64,000 bases of DNA from Arcobacter suis CECT 7833 (GCF_003544815.1 NZ_CP032100.1:558001-622000), one strand, 5' to 3'; shown: positions 10,259 through 19,211, counted from the stretch's first letter. Notes: generated by a model not told the origin, from the letters alone. Numbers and translations: made by a program.

Positions 10259-10274
10259 ACTGAATTTATAAAAA

Positions 10275-11651
10275 TTATTTTTTATAAAAAGATAAGATAA
10301 TAGTTGTACCAATATTTTCTTTACTTGTGATTTTTATTATACCTTTGTGAATATCAATTATCTTTTTTAAGATAGACATTCCAAGCCCTGTTCCACCAGA
10401 ATTTTTATTTCTACTTTTATCTGTTCTATAAAACTTTTCAAATATCTTTTCTTGTTCATTTAGTGGAATTCCTATTCCAAAATCTTGAACTGAAATATTG
10501 AAAGTATCGTCATTTTTATAGCTTTTTACTATAATTTGTGAATTTTTATGACTAAATTGGATAGCATTTTTTAAAGCATTTTTTAAAGCTATTTTTAAAA
10601 GATTTGGGAAACCTTTAAATTCTATACTATCTTCTAAAATAAAATTAATTTCAACTTGATGTAATTTTGCAAAACTTTTGATTTCATTTATTGATTCATC
10701 AATTAATTCATCAAAATAAAAATTTTCTTGTTTATCTACTATTAAATCTTTTTCATTTTTTGCTAAAAATAGTAAATCATTAATTGTTTGTTCAATTAAT
10801 GTAAGCTCATTTAGAGAGTTATTTAGTGCATTTTTATATTCATCAGTTGTTCTTTCTTTTCTTAGCGTAACTTCAATTTCACCTCTTATGATTGTAAGTG
10901 GTGTTTTTAATTCATGGGAAGCATCAGAACTAAATTGAGAAATTCTTTCAAAAGAAGATTCTAATCTACCAAGTAAATTGTTTACTTCATTGATTAATTG
11001 ATTTATTTCATCTTCATTTTTTCTTGTTTTTAGTCTTGCAGATAAATCATTTGCATTTATTTGTTTTAATTCAAAGAGTATATTTTCTATTGGTGAGAAT
11101 GATTTATAAATCAAAAAATTACCAGCAATAATTGCTAATATTAGGATAATTGGTAGAATAAAACTTAAAATATACAAAATATTTTCTAAAGTTGATGTAA
11201 GTATTTCTTTTGTTGTTACTATTTCAATTATTACATTTTTTTCACCATGAAAATCTATTTTTATTCTACTTACTAAAAAGTCATTTTGTTCTTCAAATGT
11301 AATGATACTTGGTTTTAATTTATTTAAATAGTTATCATCATGTTTGATATTAGATGGAAAGTTTGGTGTTTCAATTATCATTTCATGGCTAATATCATCT
11401 AATATTCTTATGTATAAAGGTTCAAAGTTATACTCTTTTTCTTCATCTAATATAGCATTTGTAATTTTATCTTTTTCTAATAAATCATCTGTAATATCTA
11501 ATATTATTACTTTTAGAGTTGCTTGAAGTTTATCTAAAGTTGATATTTCAAGTGCTTTGTATAATGAAACAGAAAAAATAGTAAGAATTATTGCTTGTAT
11601 TAAAAAACTATAAATTAGAAGTTTTTTCTTTATTGATAGATTATTTATCAC
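10275..11651 (-). CDS. Sensor histidine kinase (last gene of nine-gene operon)
   Basis: A 458-residue transmembrane kinase. Membrane helices lie at about 10-30 and 160-185 around a periplasmic region of about 130 residues without recognisable fold. Then come HAMP (about 185-235), HisKA with FSSDASHELKTPLTIIRGEIEVTL, and HATPase with NALKNAIQFS (N box), DFGIGIP (G1), FEKFYRTDKS (F box) and GGTGLGMSI (G2). It overlaps the response regulator by 11 bases. The ligand cannot be read; linkage suggests it monitors the envelope or redox function encoded by the same operon. Confidence 0.93.
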   Translation of the reverse strand: MINNLSIKKKLLIYSFLIQAIILTIFSVSLYKALEISTLDKLQATLKVIILDITDDLLEKDKITNAILDEEKEYNFEPLYIRILDDISHEMIIETPNFPSNIKHDDNYLNKLKPSIITFEEQNDFLVSRIKIDFHGEKNVIIEIVTTKEILTSTLENILYILSFILPIILILAIIAGNFLIYKSFSPIENILFELKQINANDLSARLKTRKNEDEINQLINEVNNLLGRLESSFERISQFSSDASHELKTPLTIIRGEIEVTLRKERTTDEYKNALNNSLNELTLIEQTINDLLFLAKNEKDLIVDKQENFYFDELIDESINEIKSFAKLHQVEINFILEDSIEFKGFPNLLKIALKNALKNAIQFSHKNSQIIVKSYKNDDTFNISVQDFGIGIPLNEQEKIFEKFYRTDKSRNKNSGGTGLGMSILKKIIDIHKGIIKITSKENIGTTIILSFYKK

Positions 11652-12309
11652 TTATTTTAAATCCTATTCCTCGAACTGTTTTAATCAGTTTATTATCAAA
11701 ATTCTTATCTATTTTATTTCTTAATCTATAAATATAAACATTTACAATATTACTAATATTTGAATCTTCAAATGAAGATAAAGCTGAATTTATAGTAGTT
11801 TCACTCAAAACTCTATCTTTGTTTTTTATTAGATATTCAAGTAGGGCAAACTCTTTTGCTGTTAAAGTTATATTTTCATTTGCTCTAACTGCTGTTTTAT
11901 TTAATAAATCTAGTTCCAAATCAGCTATTGAAATTTTTGTTTGGCTTGAATTTGTGGTTCGTAGTTGTACTCTAATTCTTGCAAGTAATTCTGCAAAAGA
12001 AAAAGGTTTAGCCAAATAATCATTTGCTCCAATATCCAAACCTTTAATTTTATCTTCAATGGAATCTTTGGCTGTTAACATGATAATTGGAGTTTGATTT
12101 TTCGAGGCTCTTAGGGCTTTACAAACTTCGATTCCATCTTTAATTGGAAGCATAACATCGAGTAAAATTAAATCATACTCATTTACACTAGCAAGGTATA
12201 AACCTTCATCACCATTTGTTGAAGAATCAACTATATAACATTCTTCAACTAATCCTTTTTTTAAAAAGTTAATTATTTTTGTGTCGTCTTCTATTATTAA
12301 AATTTTCAT
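11641..12309 (-). CDS. OmpR-family response regulator
   Basis: A 222-residue two-domain regulator. The receiver has IIEDDTKI, the phospho-acceptor in LILLDVMLPIKDG, and the lysine in LAKPFSFAEL. The winged-helix DNA-binding domain has LTAKEFALLEYLI and VYIYRLRNKIDKN...VRGIGFKI. It is encoded just before its kinase (11-base overlap) and 3 bases after the metallophosphoesterase gene. It probably controls this operon or other envelope genes. Confidence 0.95.
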   Translation of the reverse strand: MKILIIEDDTKIINFLKKGLVEECYIVDSSTNGDEGLYLASVNEYDLILLDVMLPIKDGIEVCKALRASKNQTPIIMLTAKDSIEDKIKGLDIGANDYLAKPFSFAELLARIRVQLRTTNSSQTKISIADLELDLLNKTAVRANENITLTAKEFALLEYLIKNKDRVLSETTINSALSSFEDSNISNIVNVYIYRLRNKIDKNFDNKLIKTVRGIGFKISDK

Positions 12310-12312
12310 AAA

Positions 12313-13041
12313 TTATTCTACACTTTTTGAGATTAATTTAACTATTGTTATTTCTGCATTTGCTTTATATCTAAGTTTTAAACCCCAAGTTCCTAAGCCT
12401 TTATTTACATAAATAGCTGTATTTTTTTTATAAAATATTCCTGCAAGAAATGGTTGAACAAGCCTTACTAAATAATGAAAAGGATAAATCTGACCGCCAT
12501 GTGTATGTCCACATAAAAAAAGGTTTGTATTTCCATCAAGTGCGATTTTATAATCTTTTGGTTGGTGAGAGATAAAAATAGAGGGTTCATTTAAAAGATA
12601 GTTTTTTATTTTTTGTTCTTCTCTTTTTATACCAAAAAATTTTGAAAATCTATCAGGAAGACCAGCTATGAATACAGTTTCATTTTTATAAACAAATTCT
12701 TTGCAAGAATTATCCATAAAAATAAAATTAGAAAGTTCTTTTTTTAAATCTTCTAAACCATAAAATAAATCATGATTTCCACTTATGTAATAAACTTTAA
12801 ATTTTAAAGTATTTAAAATTTGAAGTTGTTCTTTTATAAATTTTACTTTTGTATCAATTATATCACCAGTTATAACACAAAAATCAAAAACTAAATCATT
12901 ACACAAATTTACAAGTTTTTGTACGTTTTCAAGGTTTGTTTTTTTATTTATGTGCAAATCACTTAAATGCAAAATTTTTAAATCATTTAGTTTTGCACTA
13001 TTTACAAATACATCAACTGTTTGAATATTAGAAAGGATCAT
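12313..13041 (-). CDS. Calcineurin-like metallophosphoesterase
   Basis: A 242-residue phosphoesterase with all dimetal motifs: LHLSDLHINK, VITGDIID, YISGNHDLFYG, FISHQPKDY and FLCGHTHGGQIYP. It resembles the YkuE-type branch, often linked to envelope phosphate esters, but there is no signal peptide and the N-terminus is mostly catalytic. The substrate is unknown. It overlaps the upstream gene by 4 bases within the nine-gene operon. Confidence 0.85.
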   Translation of the reverse strand: MILSNIQTVDVFVNSAKLNDLKILHLSDLHINKKTNLENVQKLVNLCNDLVFDFCVITGDIIDTKVKFIKEQLQILNTLKFKVYYISGNHDLFYGLEDLKKELSNFIFMDNSCKEFVYKNETVFIAGLPDRFSKFFGIKREEQKIKNYLLNEPSIFISHQPKDYKIALDGNTNLFLCGHTHGGQIYPFHYLVRLVQPFLAGIFYKKNTAIYVNKGLGTWGLKLRYKANAEITIVKLISKSVE

Positions 13042-13493
13042 TTAAAAAATCCTTCTAATTCATATATAGATGATATAAATTTAATATCTTTTATATAACC
13101 ATTTTGTATAAAATAAACAGTAATTTTGTTTTCTTCTTCGATGAATTTTTTATTGTTTTCATTGTAAATTAACAAAATATCATATTTATAATCTCTCATT
13201 TTTGGAATAGTAAACATTTTTACAACAATAGATGGAATAGATGAAATGTTATTTATAAAAATAGTGTTGTTTCTATCTAAAAAATCACTATTTTTTGATG
13301 ATAAAAAATCATTTACAAGATTTGTAGTTTCTTTTTGGAAAGTTACTATAATCATTGAAATTTCACTAGTAATAGTATGAATTTTATCAAACTGATTTAC
13401 TAGTGAAAAAGTACTTATTTTATCATCTATTTTTAATGTACCTGCATTTGCATAAATGCAAACCATCATTGATAAAATAAGTTTTTGTAACAT
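13038..13493 (-). CDS. Secreted thioredoxin-fold-like protein without active cysteines
   Basis: A 151-residue protein with a signal peptide (MLQKLILSMMVCIYANAG). KIDDKISTFSLVNQFDKIHTI looks like the entry of an AhpC/TSA or SCO-like thioredoxin fold. However, the only cysteine is in the signal peptide, so the mature protein cannot do CxxC chemistry. It may be a degenerate redox-fold binding protein. The family is not certain. It starts one base after YceI ends and overlaps the phosphoesterase by 4 bases. Confidence 0.6.
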   Translation of the reverse strand: MLQKLILSMMVCIYANAGTLKIDDKISTFSLVNQFDKIHTITSEISMIIVTFQKETTNLVNDFLSSKNSDFLDRNNTIFINNISSIPSIVVKMFTIPKMRDYKYDILLIYNENNKKFIEEENKITVYFIQNGYIKDIKFISSIYELEGFFK

Positions 13494-14021
13494 CTATTTT
13501 ACTTCATTTAATGAAATATTATAAGAGATATCTATTTGATTTCTAACAGTTAAAAAAAGCATTGTTGGTGGCTCTAAATTGAAATCTGTAAGATTAAATG
13601 AAAAACCTCCATTTAATAAAATCTCATTATTTTGTTGATTGATAATAATTTTTGCTTTAATATTTTTTGTAACGCCATTTAATGTTAAAGCACCTTTTAT
13701 TTCATAATCAGTTTCATTTTTTGTAATACTTTTAATATCAAAAGAGATTGTTTTGAATTTTTCTACATTCAATAACTTATACATATTTGTATCTCTGTCT
13801 TTTTTTTCACTTATTAGTGTTAAGGTATCAAAATAAATTTTACCTTTGATTGATTCAATACCATTTTCAATTGTTAAATCAGATTTTACATTTTTTGTAG
13901 TTGGATTTATTTCACTATCTCCAAAAACATTTGTGTGAGCTTTTATCTCACCATTTTGAACTGTTAAGTTATTTGCATTTGCAAATAGAGCTAAACTTAA
14001 TATTACTAATAATTTAAACAT
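13494..14021 (-). CDS. YceI-family periplasmic lipocalin-like protein
   Basis: A 175-residue protein with a signal peptide (MFKLLVILSLALFANA). The YceI features are GDSEINPTTKNVKSDLTIENG, INGALTL-type GALTLNGVTKNIKAKIII, and a beta-rich layout. Members bind amphiphilic isoprenoid-like molecules and often neighbour cytochrome b genes, which fits the oxidase-like gene two positions upstream. AAGGAAA precedes the ATG. It overlaps the membrane protein gene by 8 bases. Confidence 0.82.
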   Translation of the reverse strand: MFKLLVILSLALFANANNLTVQNGEIKAHTNVFGDSEINPTTKNVKSDLTIENGIESIKGKIYFDTLTLISEKKDRDTNMYKLLNVEKFKTISFDIKSITKNETDYEIKGALTLNGVTKNIKAKIIINQQNNEILLNGGFSFNLTDFNLEPPTMLFLTVRNQIDISYNISLNEVK

Positions 14022-14982
14022 ATTTTATTTCCTTGTTATTTGGTTTATATTCACTCAACATTATTTTAAATATTGCCAATAATAAAATAATTGGAACAAA
14101 TAAAATTAAATTTGACAAAGCTACAAAAAGCCCTGCACCAGAAGCCATCCAACCAATAAAAATCATATAAAACGTAATGGTTTTAAAATCTTTTTTTGCG
14201 ATAGTTTGTAAAATCACAACATTGTAATAAGATATTACAAATGGATAAACTATTGATAAAATAAATCCCTCCCTTAAAAAATAAAATAGATATGAAGCTG
14301 CAAATAAAGTCAAAATAAGTAAACTTTTTTGATTTTTCTCAATTTTGAAAAATAAAGCACAAAAAACTCCAATTACATGAAATAGTGCAATTTGAAAGGT
14401 AAAACCATCCCTCCAAATAGAAATTGTAATATCCCTTGAAAGCGCTTCAAAAAGAGCAGAATCTAAAAATACCCATAAAACCATCATTAATAAAGCAAAC
14501 TCTTGATTTGATTTTTTTATAGGTTCATTTGTTGGTAGAAATCTTGAAGCAAGTAATGTAATTGTTGTTAATGTAATTGCAATAATTCCCCTTGCTTCAA
14601 CTTCATAGTTAAATAATAAAGTTCCTGTAACATAAGAAACACTAAGTGCAAGACCAAGTTCTAGTAGAGATGTTTTTTTGATTTCATTTATAATAAGAGG
14701 AGCTAAACTTCCAACGGCAAATCCTAAAATAAACAAAGTTAACATATTGAAATTTGGATATAAAAAACTCATAATTAATTGAATAGTTAAAAATAGAGAG
14801 ATTTTATTTTTAAAATCAATTTTTATATATGAAACCAGTAACGAGCCAATAATTCCTCCTATTGGAAGAGGCGCTATTAAAAACAAATTTGAAGAAAAGT
14901 ATTCAACAACTCCTGTTTGAGCAATTAGTAAGTAATAACAAAGTTCACTTGCTATAAAAAAAATTAAAATTAATCTTTGCAT
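14014..14982 (-). CDS. Polytopic membrane protein, possibly MFS-like
   Basis: A 322-residue very hydrophobic protein with about ten predicted membrane segments and Gly-rich helix contacts (PLPIGGIIGSLL, LGFAVGSLAPLI, GWMASGAGLFVAL). The look is that of a short major-facilitator transporter, but I see no signature loop and give no substrate. It lies between the YceI gene and the oxidase-like gene, overlapping them by 8 and 13 bases, so its product probably works with theirs. Confidence 0.6.
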   Translation of the reverse strand: MQRLILIFFIASELCYYLLIAQTGVVEYFSSNLFLIAPLPIGGIIGSLLVSYIKIDFKNKISLFLTIQLIMSFLYPNFNMLTLFILGFAVGSLAPLIINEIKKTSLLELGLALSVSYVTGTLLFNYEVEARGIIAITLTTITLLASRFLPTNEPIKKSNQEFALLMMVLWVFLDSALFEALSRDITISIWRDGFTFQIALFHVIGVFCALFFKIEKNQKSLLILTLFAASYLFYFLREGFILSIVYPFVISYYNVVILQTIAKKDFKTITFYMIFIGWMASGAGLFVALSNLILFVPIILLLAIFKIMLSEYKPNNKEIKYV

Positions 14983-16550
14983 AAAAACTCCTTTTGATAA
15001 AAATAAATTAAATAAACGAATACAAAACTCAAGTCAAATAAACAAATGGCTAAAGCTTCATATCCCAACTTTCCACTGGCATATAAAGCGAAAAAAACTG
15101 AACTTGCAAATACTCTAATAATCACTGTTAAGTTCATTAAAACCACTTGGCTTGATGGATTTTTTAAAGCCATATAATGAATAATTCCAGTCATACTTAC
15201 AAAAGCAAAAACCACATATTCATAAACTCCACTAAAACTAAATCCAATTAAAGGATAAATAAAACTAGCAAGTAAAATCAAAAATACTCCTCCTAATCCA
15301 TCACTTAAAATTCCAGCGATGTTATAAAGTTCTATTTTTGAATAAGTTTTTGTTTTAATACCTATTTGTATAAATGCAGATATAAAAATAAAAGTAAAAC
15401 ATCCAAAAATAGTTCTTAAAATCCAAAGATTTTGACTTGGAATATTTAAAAGTCCTGCTTCTGTAAAACCTGAAATTGATAAAACTATAAATATTCCTAA
15501 AAGTGCAAACAAATAGCTATTTAAATAGATAGATTTTTGAAGTTCTTTTATACTGTTTATAAACATTGAAATAACCATAAAAAACACAGATATTCCCATT
15601 GCAACATGAGCATGAGCAATAACTAAATCATTTCTGTGAAATAACCATCTGATTTCCGGAATAAAAATAATATTTCCTTCAATATCCACAAACAAAAAAG
15701 CTAATATTGAAATTAATAAAGCTTTTTTTGCATATGGTTGAATATTGCTATCTTTAAACCATCTATATAAAAGTGGAACATATAAAAGTGTTAGATATTG
15801 AGCAACCCACTCTTGATTGTAAGTTAGTGGTTCAAAAAAGATTCTATATAGAACTGTTCCAAAATAAAAAATAGTTGGGATAATCCATAAAATATTCCAT
15901 CTAGCTTTAAATTCACCAATATTTAATAGTTTGATAATTAGATAATAAATTGGAAGTAAAGCCAAACTCATTCCTAAAGTGTTATCTCCATGGGGACCTG
16001 TAACTGTACTTTCAACTTGACCGATAATTGGATTCATTAAAATTAAAAGTGTTACAGGAGCTATTATTACAACCCTTAAACACACTTTTATCCATAAAGG
16101 AAGAGTTTTATAAAGTCTAATAAATTTGTATAAGGCTATGATATAAAAAACACCAGCTAAGGCTAATAAAAAGTTTAATTCATAAGCAAAATCATAAAAA
16201 GCCAAACCTCTATTTTTTCCTAAAAGCAAACTTACAACCATAAAAACCAAAAAGATATACCAAAAAATAGTATAAAGATTTAAGTATCTAAGACCCTCTT
16301 TATCAAAACCAACTTCCTTATTTATAAGTAAAAAAGGTAAATACGAAAGCATTAATGGAATAAATCCATAAAGCATTAATGAAATATGAATTGCTCTCAT
16401 ATTTACTGGATTTAAAGTTTCAGAGTTTAAACTAAAACCTAAAAGATTTATTGAATAAACAATCCCGAAAAACAATCCTAATGCAAAAAATGTAATAGAT
16501 ATTTTGAAATTTTTATCTATAAAATTACTAAAATTATTCAATTTTTCCAT
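14970..16550 (-). CDS. Heme-copper oxidase subunit I-like protein lacking metal-B ligands
   Basis: A 526-residue protein with about 12-14 membrane helices. NPVNMRAIHISLMLYGF (His55) matches the low-spin heme helix of cbb3 oxidases and NO reductases. IAHAHVAMG (His313, His315) matches their His-x-His helix. The invariant His-His pair of the CuB/FeB site is absent: the protein has no HH at all. The helix-VI histidine region reads GPHGDNTLG, where Asp189 or His187 would have to substitute. It therefore probably binds heme but lacks the normal binuclear centre. An in-frame TTG (codon 4) has better Shine-Dalgarno spacing than the ATG at 16550. Confidence 0.75.
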   Translation of the reverse strand: MEKLNNFSNFIDKNFKISITFFALGLFFGIVYSINLLGFSLNSETLNPVNMRAIHISLMLYGFIPLMLSYLPFLLINKEVGFDKEGLRYLNLYTIFWYIFLVFMVVSLLLGKNRGLAFYDFAYELNFLLALAGVFYIIALYKFIRLYKTLPLWIKVCLRVVIIAPVTLLILMNPIIGQVESTVTGPHGDNTLGMSLALLPIYYLIIKLLNIGEFKARWNILWIIPTIFYFGTVLYRIFFEPLTYNQEWVAQYLTLLYVPLLYRWFKDSNIQPYAKKALLISILAFLFVDIEGNIIFIPEIRWLFHRNDLVIAHAHVAMGISVFFMVISMFINSIKELQKSIYLNSYLFALLGIFIVLSISGFTEAGLLNIPSQNLWILRTIFGCFTFIFISAFIQIGIKTKTYSKIELYNIAGILSDGLGGVFLILLASFIYPLIGFSFSGVYEYVVFAFVSMTGIIHYMALKNPSSQVVLMNLTVIIRVFASSVFFALYASGKLGYEALAICLFDLSFVFVYLIYFYQKEFLCKD

Positions 16551-17157
16551 CCTTTACTTCATAAATTTTATTTGCTAACGCAGCTAAACTTTTATCGTGA
16601 GTTGCTACGATAATTGTTGTTCCTTTATTTGCAAATGTTTTAAATAACTCAAATACATTTAAAGAGTTTTTTGAATCCAAATTTCCAGTTGGTTCATCTG
16701 CAAAAATGATTTTTGGATTATTTATCAAAGCTCTTGCAATGGCAACTCTTTGTCTCTGACCTCCAGAAATTTCATTTGGGTATTTGTCTATTAAATTTTC
16801 AATTCCTAAAAGTGTTAATAAATCAAAAATCTCTTCTTTTGAAGCCTTTTCATTTGCAAGATTTATATTTTCTTTTACACTTAAATAATTGATTAAATAG
16901 TGGAATTGGAAAATAAAACCTATATTGTTTTTTCTAAAATCATCTATATTTTTTATATCTTTATAGTTTATATTTTCATAAACAATATCTCCACTTGTTG
17001 GTTTTAAAAGCGTTGATAAAATAGATAAAAGCGTAGATTTTCCACTTCCACTTTCTCCAATTATTGCTATAAATTCGCCACTTTTTATCTCTAGGTTTAT
17101 GTTTTCTAATGCTAAATCTTTATTATAATAGTGTGTTAAATTTGTTACTTTTATCAT
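16534..17157 (-). CDS. ABC transporter ATP-binding protein (LolD/MacB type)
   Basis: A 207-residue ATPase with Walker A GESGSGKST, Q-loop FIFQFHYLI, signature ISGGQRQRVAIARAL, Walker B IIFADEPTGNLD and the H-loop VATHDKSLA. The EPTGNLDS variant is typical of the LolD/MacB/FtsE branch that pairs with FtsX-like permeases. It overlaps that permease by 4 bases and the oxidase-like gene by 17. A mechanotransmission or envelope export role is likely; the substrate is unknown. Confidence 0.93.
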   Translation of the reverse strand: MIKVTNLTHYYNKDLALENINLEIKSGEFIAIIGESGSGKSTLLSILSTLLKPTSGDIVYENINYKDIKNIDDFRKNNIGFIFQFHYLINYLSVKENINLANEKASKEEIFDLLTLLGIENLIDKYPNEISGGQRQRVAIARALINNPKIIFADEPTGNLDSKNSLNVFELFKTFANKGTTIIVATHDKSLAALANKIYEVKDGKIE

Positions 17158-18236
17158 ATTTTATTTCCTTGAATTAACTCAACTGGATCTGTTTTTGCTG
17201 CATTTAAAGCAGGAATTATCGAGCCAAAAATAGCCATAAAAATTGAAGTTATAAAAATATAAAAAGCTAATTCATTTGAAATTTCACCATTTACATAACC
17301 TTGTAAACTTGAAATATTTTTTATAGAAAACAAAACAATATGTGAAATGACAAAAGCACTTATAAAACTAGTAAGTCCCAAAATAAAACTCTCACTCATA
17401 ATTGAATAAACAATTTTCGAAGTACTTATTCCTAAGGCTCTTTTGATTCCAAATTCGCTTTTTCTTTGATTTATTGTGATACTCATTAAACTTACGATTC
17501 CTAATAATCCCATAGAAAAGGCGATAAACGAAATAACATTTGATGAGGTTTTTATGATTTTAAATTGATTATAGTTATCCACAAAATTTTGAGTTGATTT
17601 AGCATCAATCTGGTCACTTATAATTTTTATATCATTGATAATATTTTCAACATTAAAGTTTAGTTCAGTGTTTACCATAATCATAGAAGCTGATTTATTG
17701 AAAATTTGCCCAGCATCACTAATAGTTAAAACAACTCCACCATTTTCAAAACCAATTTCACTTTTAAAAATCCCAGAGATTTTAAAAGTTTTATTAGCAA
17801 TTTGAATTTCATTTTTATTTACCAATTGGTCATATATAGATTTTCCAACAATTACTTCATCTTTTAATGGATAGTTTCCAGCAATCAATTCATAGTTTTT
17901 AAATCGATTAAAACTTGCTCCATAAACAGCAACAATTGGAAGTTTTTCAACTGGACTTGCTCCAACAATTAAAGCAGTTGATTCAAGTACTCCTTTTATT
18001 TTATTTATTTGTTCTATTAAATTTATATCTACATTTGAAAAAAATGTATCAGAAATTTTTGCTTGAGTAATGATAATATCACCGTCACTTTTAAGCATAG
18101 AAGAGTACATTGTAATTATTCCATTTGAAATAGAACTAATTAAAAAAATAGAAACAATTGAAAAAATTAGACTTAAATAGATAAGAGTAGTTTTTAGTTT
18201 ATTTGCCATCAAGGCTTTTAAAGCATTAGAAATCAA
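17154..18236 (-). CDS. ABC transporter permease, FtsX/MacB family
   Basis: A 360-residue permease: one N-terminal membrane helix (about 15-35), a large periplasmic MacB-type domain (about 36-235), then three helices in the FtsX core with SLMSITINQRKSEFGIKRALG and a C-terminal PALNAAKTDPVELIQG. It starts with TTG at 18236, six bases after AAGGAAA. It is the first gene of the nine-gene minus-strand operon, whose promoter must lie in 18237-18352. Confidence 0.9.
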   Translation of the reverse strand: MISNALKALMANKLKTTLIYLSLIFSIVSIFLISSISNGIITMYSSMLKSDGDIIITQAKISDTFFSNVDINLIEQINKIKGVLESTALIVGASPVEKLPIVAVYGASFNRFKNYELIAGNYPLKDEVIVGKSIYDQLVNKNEIQIANKTFKISGIFKSEIGFENGGVVLTISDAGQIFNKSASMIMVNTELNFNVENIINDIKIISDQIDAKSTQNFVDNYNQFKIIKTSSNVISFIAFSMGLLGIVSLMSITINQRKSEFGIKRALGISTSKIVYSIMSESFILGLTSFISAFVISHIVLFSIKNISSLQGYVNGEISNELAFYIFITSIFMAIFGSIIPALNAAKTDPVELIQGNKI

Positions 18237-18352
18237 TAGTTTTCCTTTATTATTTTGAAGAATTTTAGGCTTTGAATATGAACTAGTAATGAATAAAATA
18301 TTAACTTTTGTTCATAATTGGATAAAATACAAAAAACAAGAAAGAGTAAGTA

Positions 18353-19126
18353 ATGAAAAAAGATTTAATAAAAATAATAAAAAAAGCTGGGAATATATTA
18401 AAAGAGGGATTTTATACGGATAAAAATATCACTTTTAAAGCAAAAAAAGATTTAGTAACTCAGTTTGATGTGGCAGTTGAAAAATATTTAAAAAAGAAAT
18501 TCTCTAAAAGATTTAAAGAGTTTAATATTATTGCTGAAGAATCGGACAATTCAAATATAGAGTTTAATAACTCAATCATAATTGATCCAATAGATGGAAC
18601 AACAAACTTTGTAAATGGAGTTCCCCACACTGCAATTTCTGTTGGAGTTTATAAAAATAAAAAACCATATTTAGCGATAGTTTATAATCCAATTTTAGAT
18701 GAATTATACACAGCAAAAATAGGCAAGGGTGCATTTTTAAATGGTAAAAAACTAAAAGTTAGCCACGAAGATAATTTCCAAAAAGCACTGTTAGCAACAG
18801 GATTTCCATACACAAGTGGAACAGATGAAAATGATTTAAATGATGTTGTAAAAAAGATAAAAGATGTATTGCCACTTTGTCAAGATTTAAGAAGATTAGG
18901 TTCTGCATCACTTGATTTATGTTATGTGGCAAAGGGAACATATGAAGGATATTATGAAATGAATCTAAAACCTTGGGATGTAAGTGCTGGAGTTTTAATT
19001 CTTACAGAAGCAGGAGGAATTGTATCAAATATAAGTGGTGGTGAATATAATTTATTTGAAGATAAATATTTAGTTGCCTCAAATGGTAAAATTCACAATG
19101 AATTTATAAAAAATTTAAATTTATAA
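18353..19126 (+). CDS. suhB: Inositol monophosphatase family protein
   Basis: A 257-residue IMPase-fold phosphatase. Metal and substrate motifs are AEESD (about 62-66), IIDPIDGTTNFVNGVPHTAIS and LKPWDVSAGVLILTEAGG. It hydrolyses inositol-1-phosphate or similar sugar phosphates; SuhB homologues can also affect transcription, which the sequence cannot show. It is divergent from the nine-gene operon and 82 bases upstream of glmS. Confidence 0.88.
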   Translation: MKKDLIKIIKKAGNILKEGFYTDKNITFKAKKDLVTQFDVAVEKYLKKKFSKRFKEFNIIAEESDNSNIEFNNSIIIDPIDGTTNFVNGVPHTAISVGVYKNKKPYLAIVYNPILDELYTAKIGKGAFLNGKKLKVSHEDNFQKALLATGFPYTSGTDENDLNDVVKKIKDVLPLCQDLRRLGSASLDLCYVAKGTYEGYYEMNLKPWDVSAGVLILTEAGGIVSNISGGEYNLFEDKYLVASNGKIHNEFIKNLNL

Positions 19127-19171
19127 AATAACAAAAAAAGTGCGAAAAGCACATATTTAGTAACTATTAAA

Positions 19172-19177
19172 TATAAT
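19172..19177 (+). promoter_or_regulatory. Candidate -10 box for glmS
   Basis: TATAAT 35 bases before the glmS start, with AT-rich sequence upstream and no good -35. The predicted leader is about 30 bases, too short for a glmS ribozyme. Confidence 0.45.
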
Positions 19178-19211
19178 AATTACAATTAAAATTTGAAAAA
19201 AGGTTTTTTTG

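Noticed and set aside
14970-16550. Functional cbb3 oxidase, NO reductase or NnrS protein
   Set aside because: The HH metal-B pair is absent and no CcoO, CcoP or NorC partner is adjacent. NnrS signature motifs are also missing.
16534-18236. NosFY-type transporter of a nitrous oxide reductase cluster
   Set aside because: The permease has the MacB/FtsX architecture with a large periplasmic domain, and there is no nosZ, nosD or nosL.
19127-19211. glmS ribozyme upstream of glmS
   Set aside because: The spacer is only about 85 bases with one weak GTGC/GCAC pairing and lacks the ribozyme core; such ribozymes belong mainly to Gram-positive bacteria.
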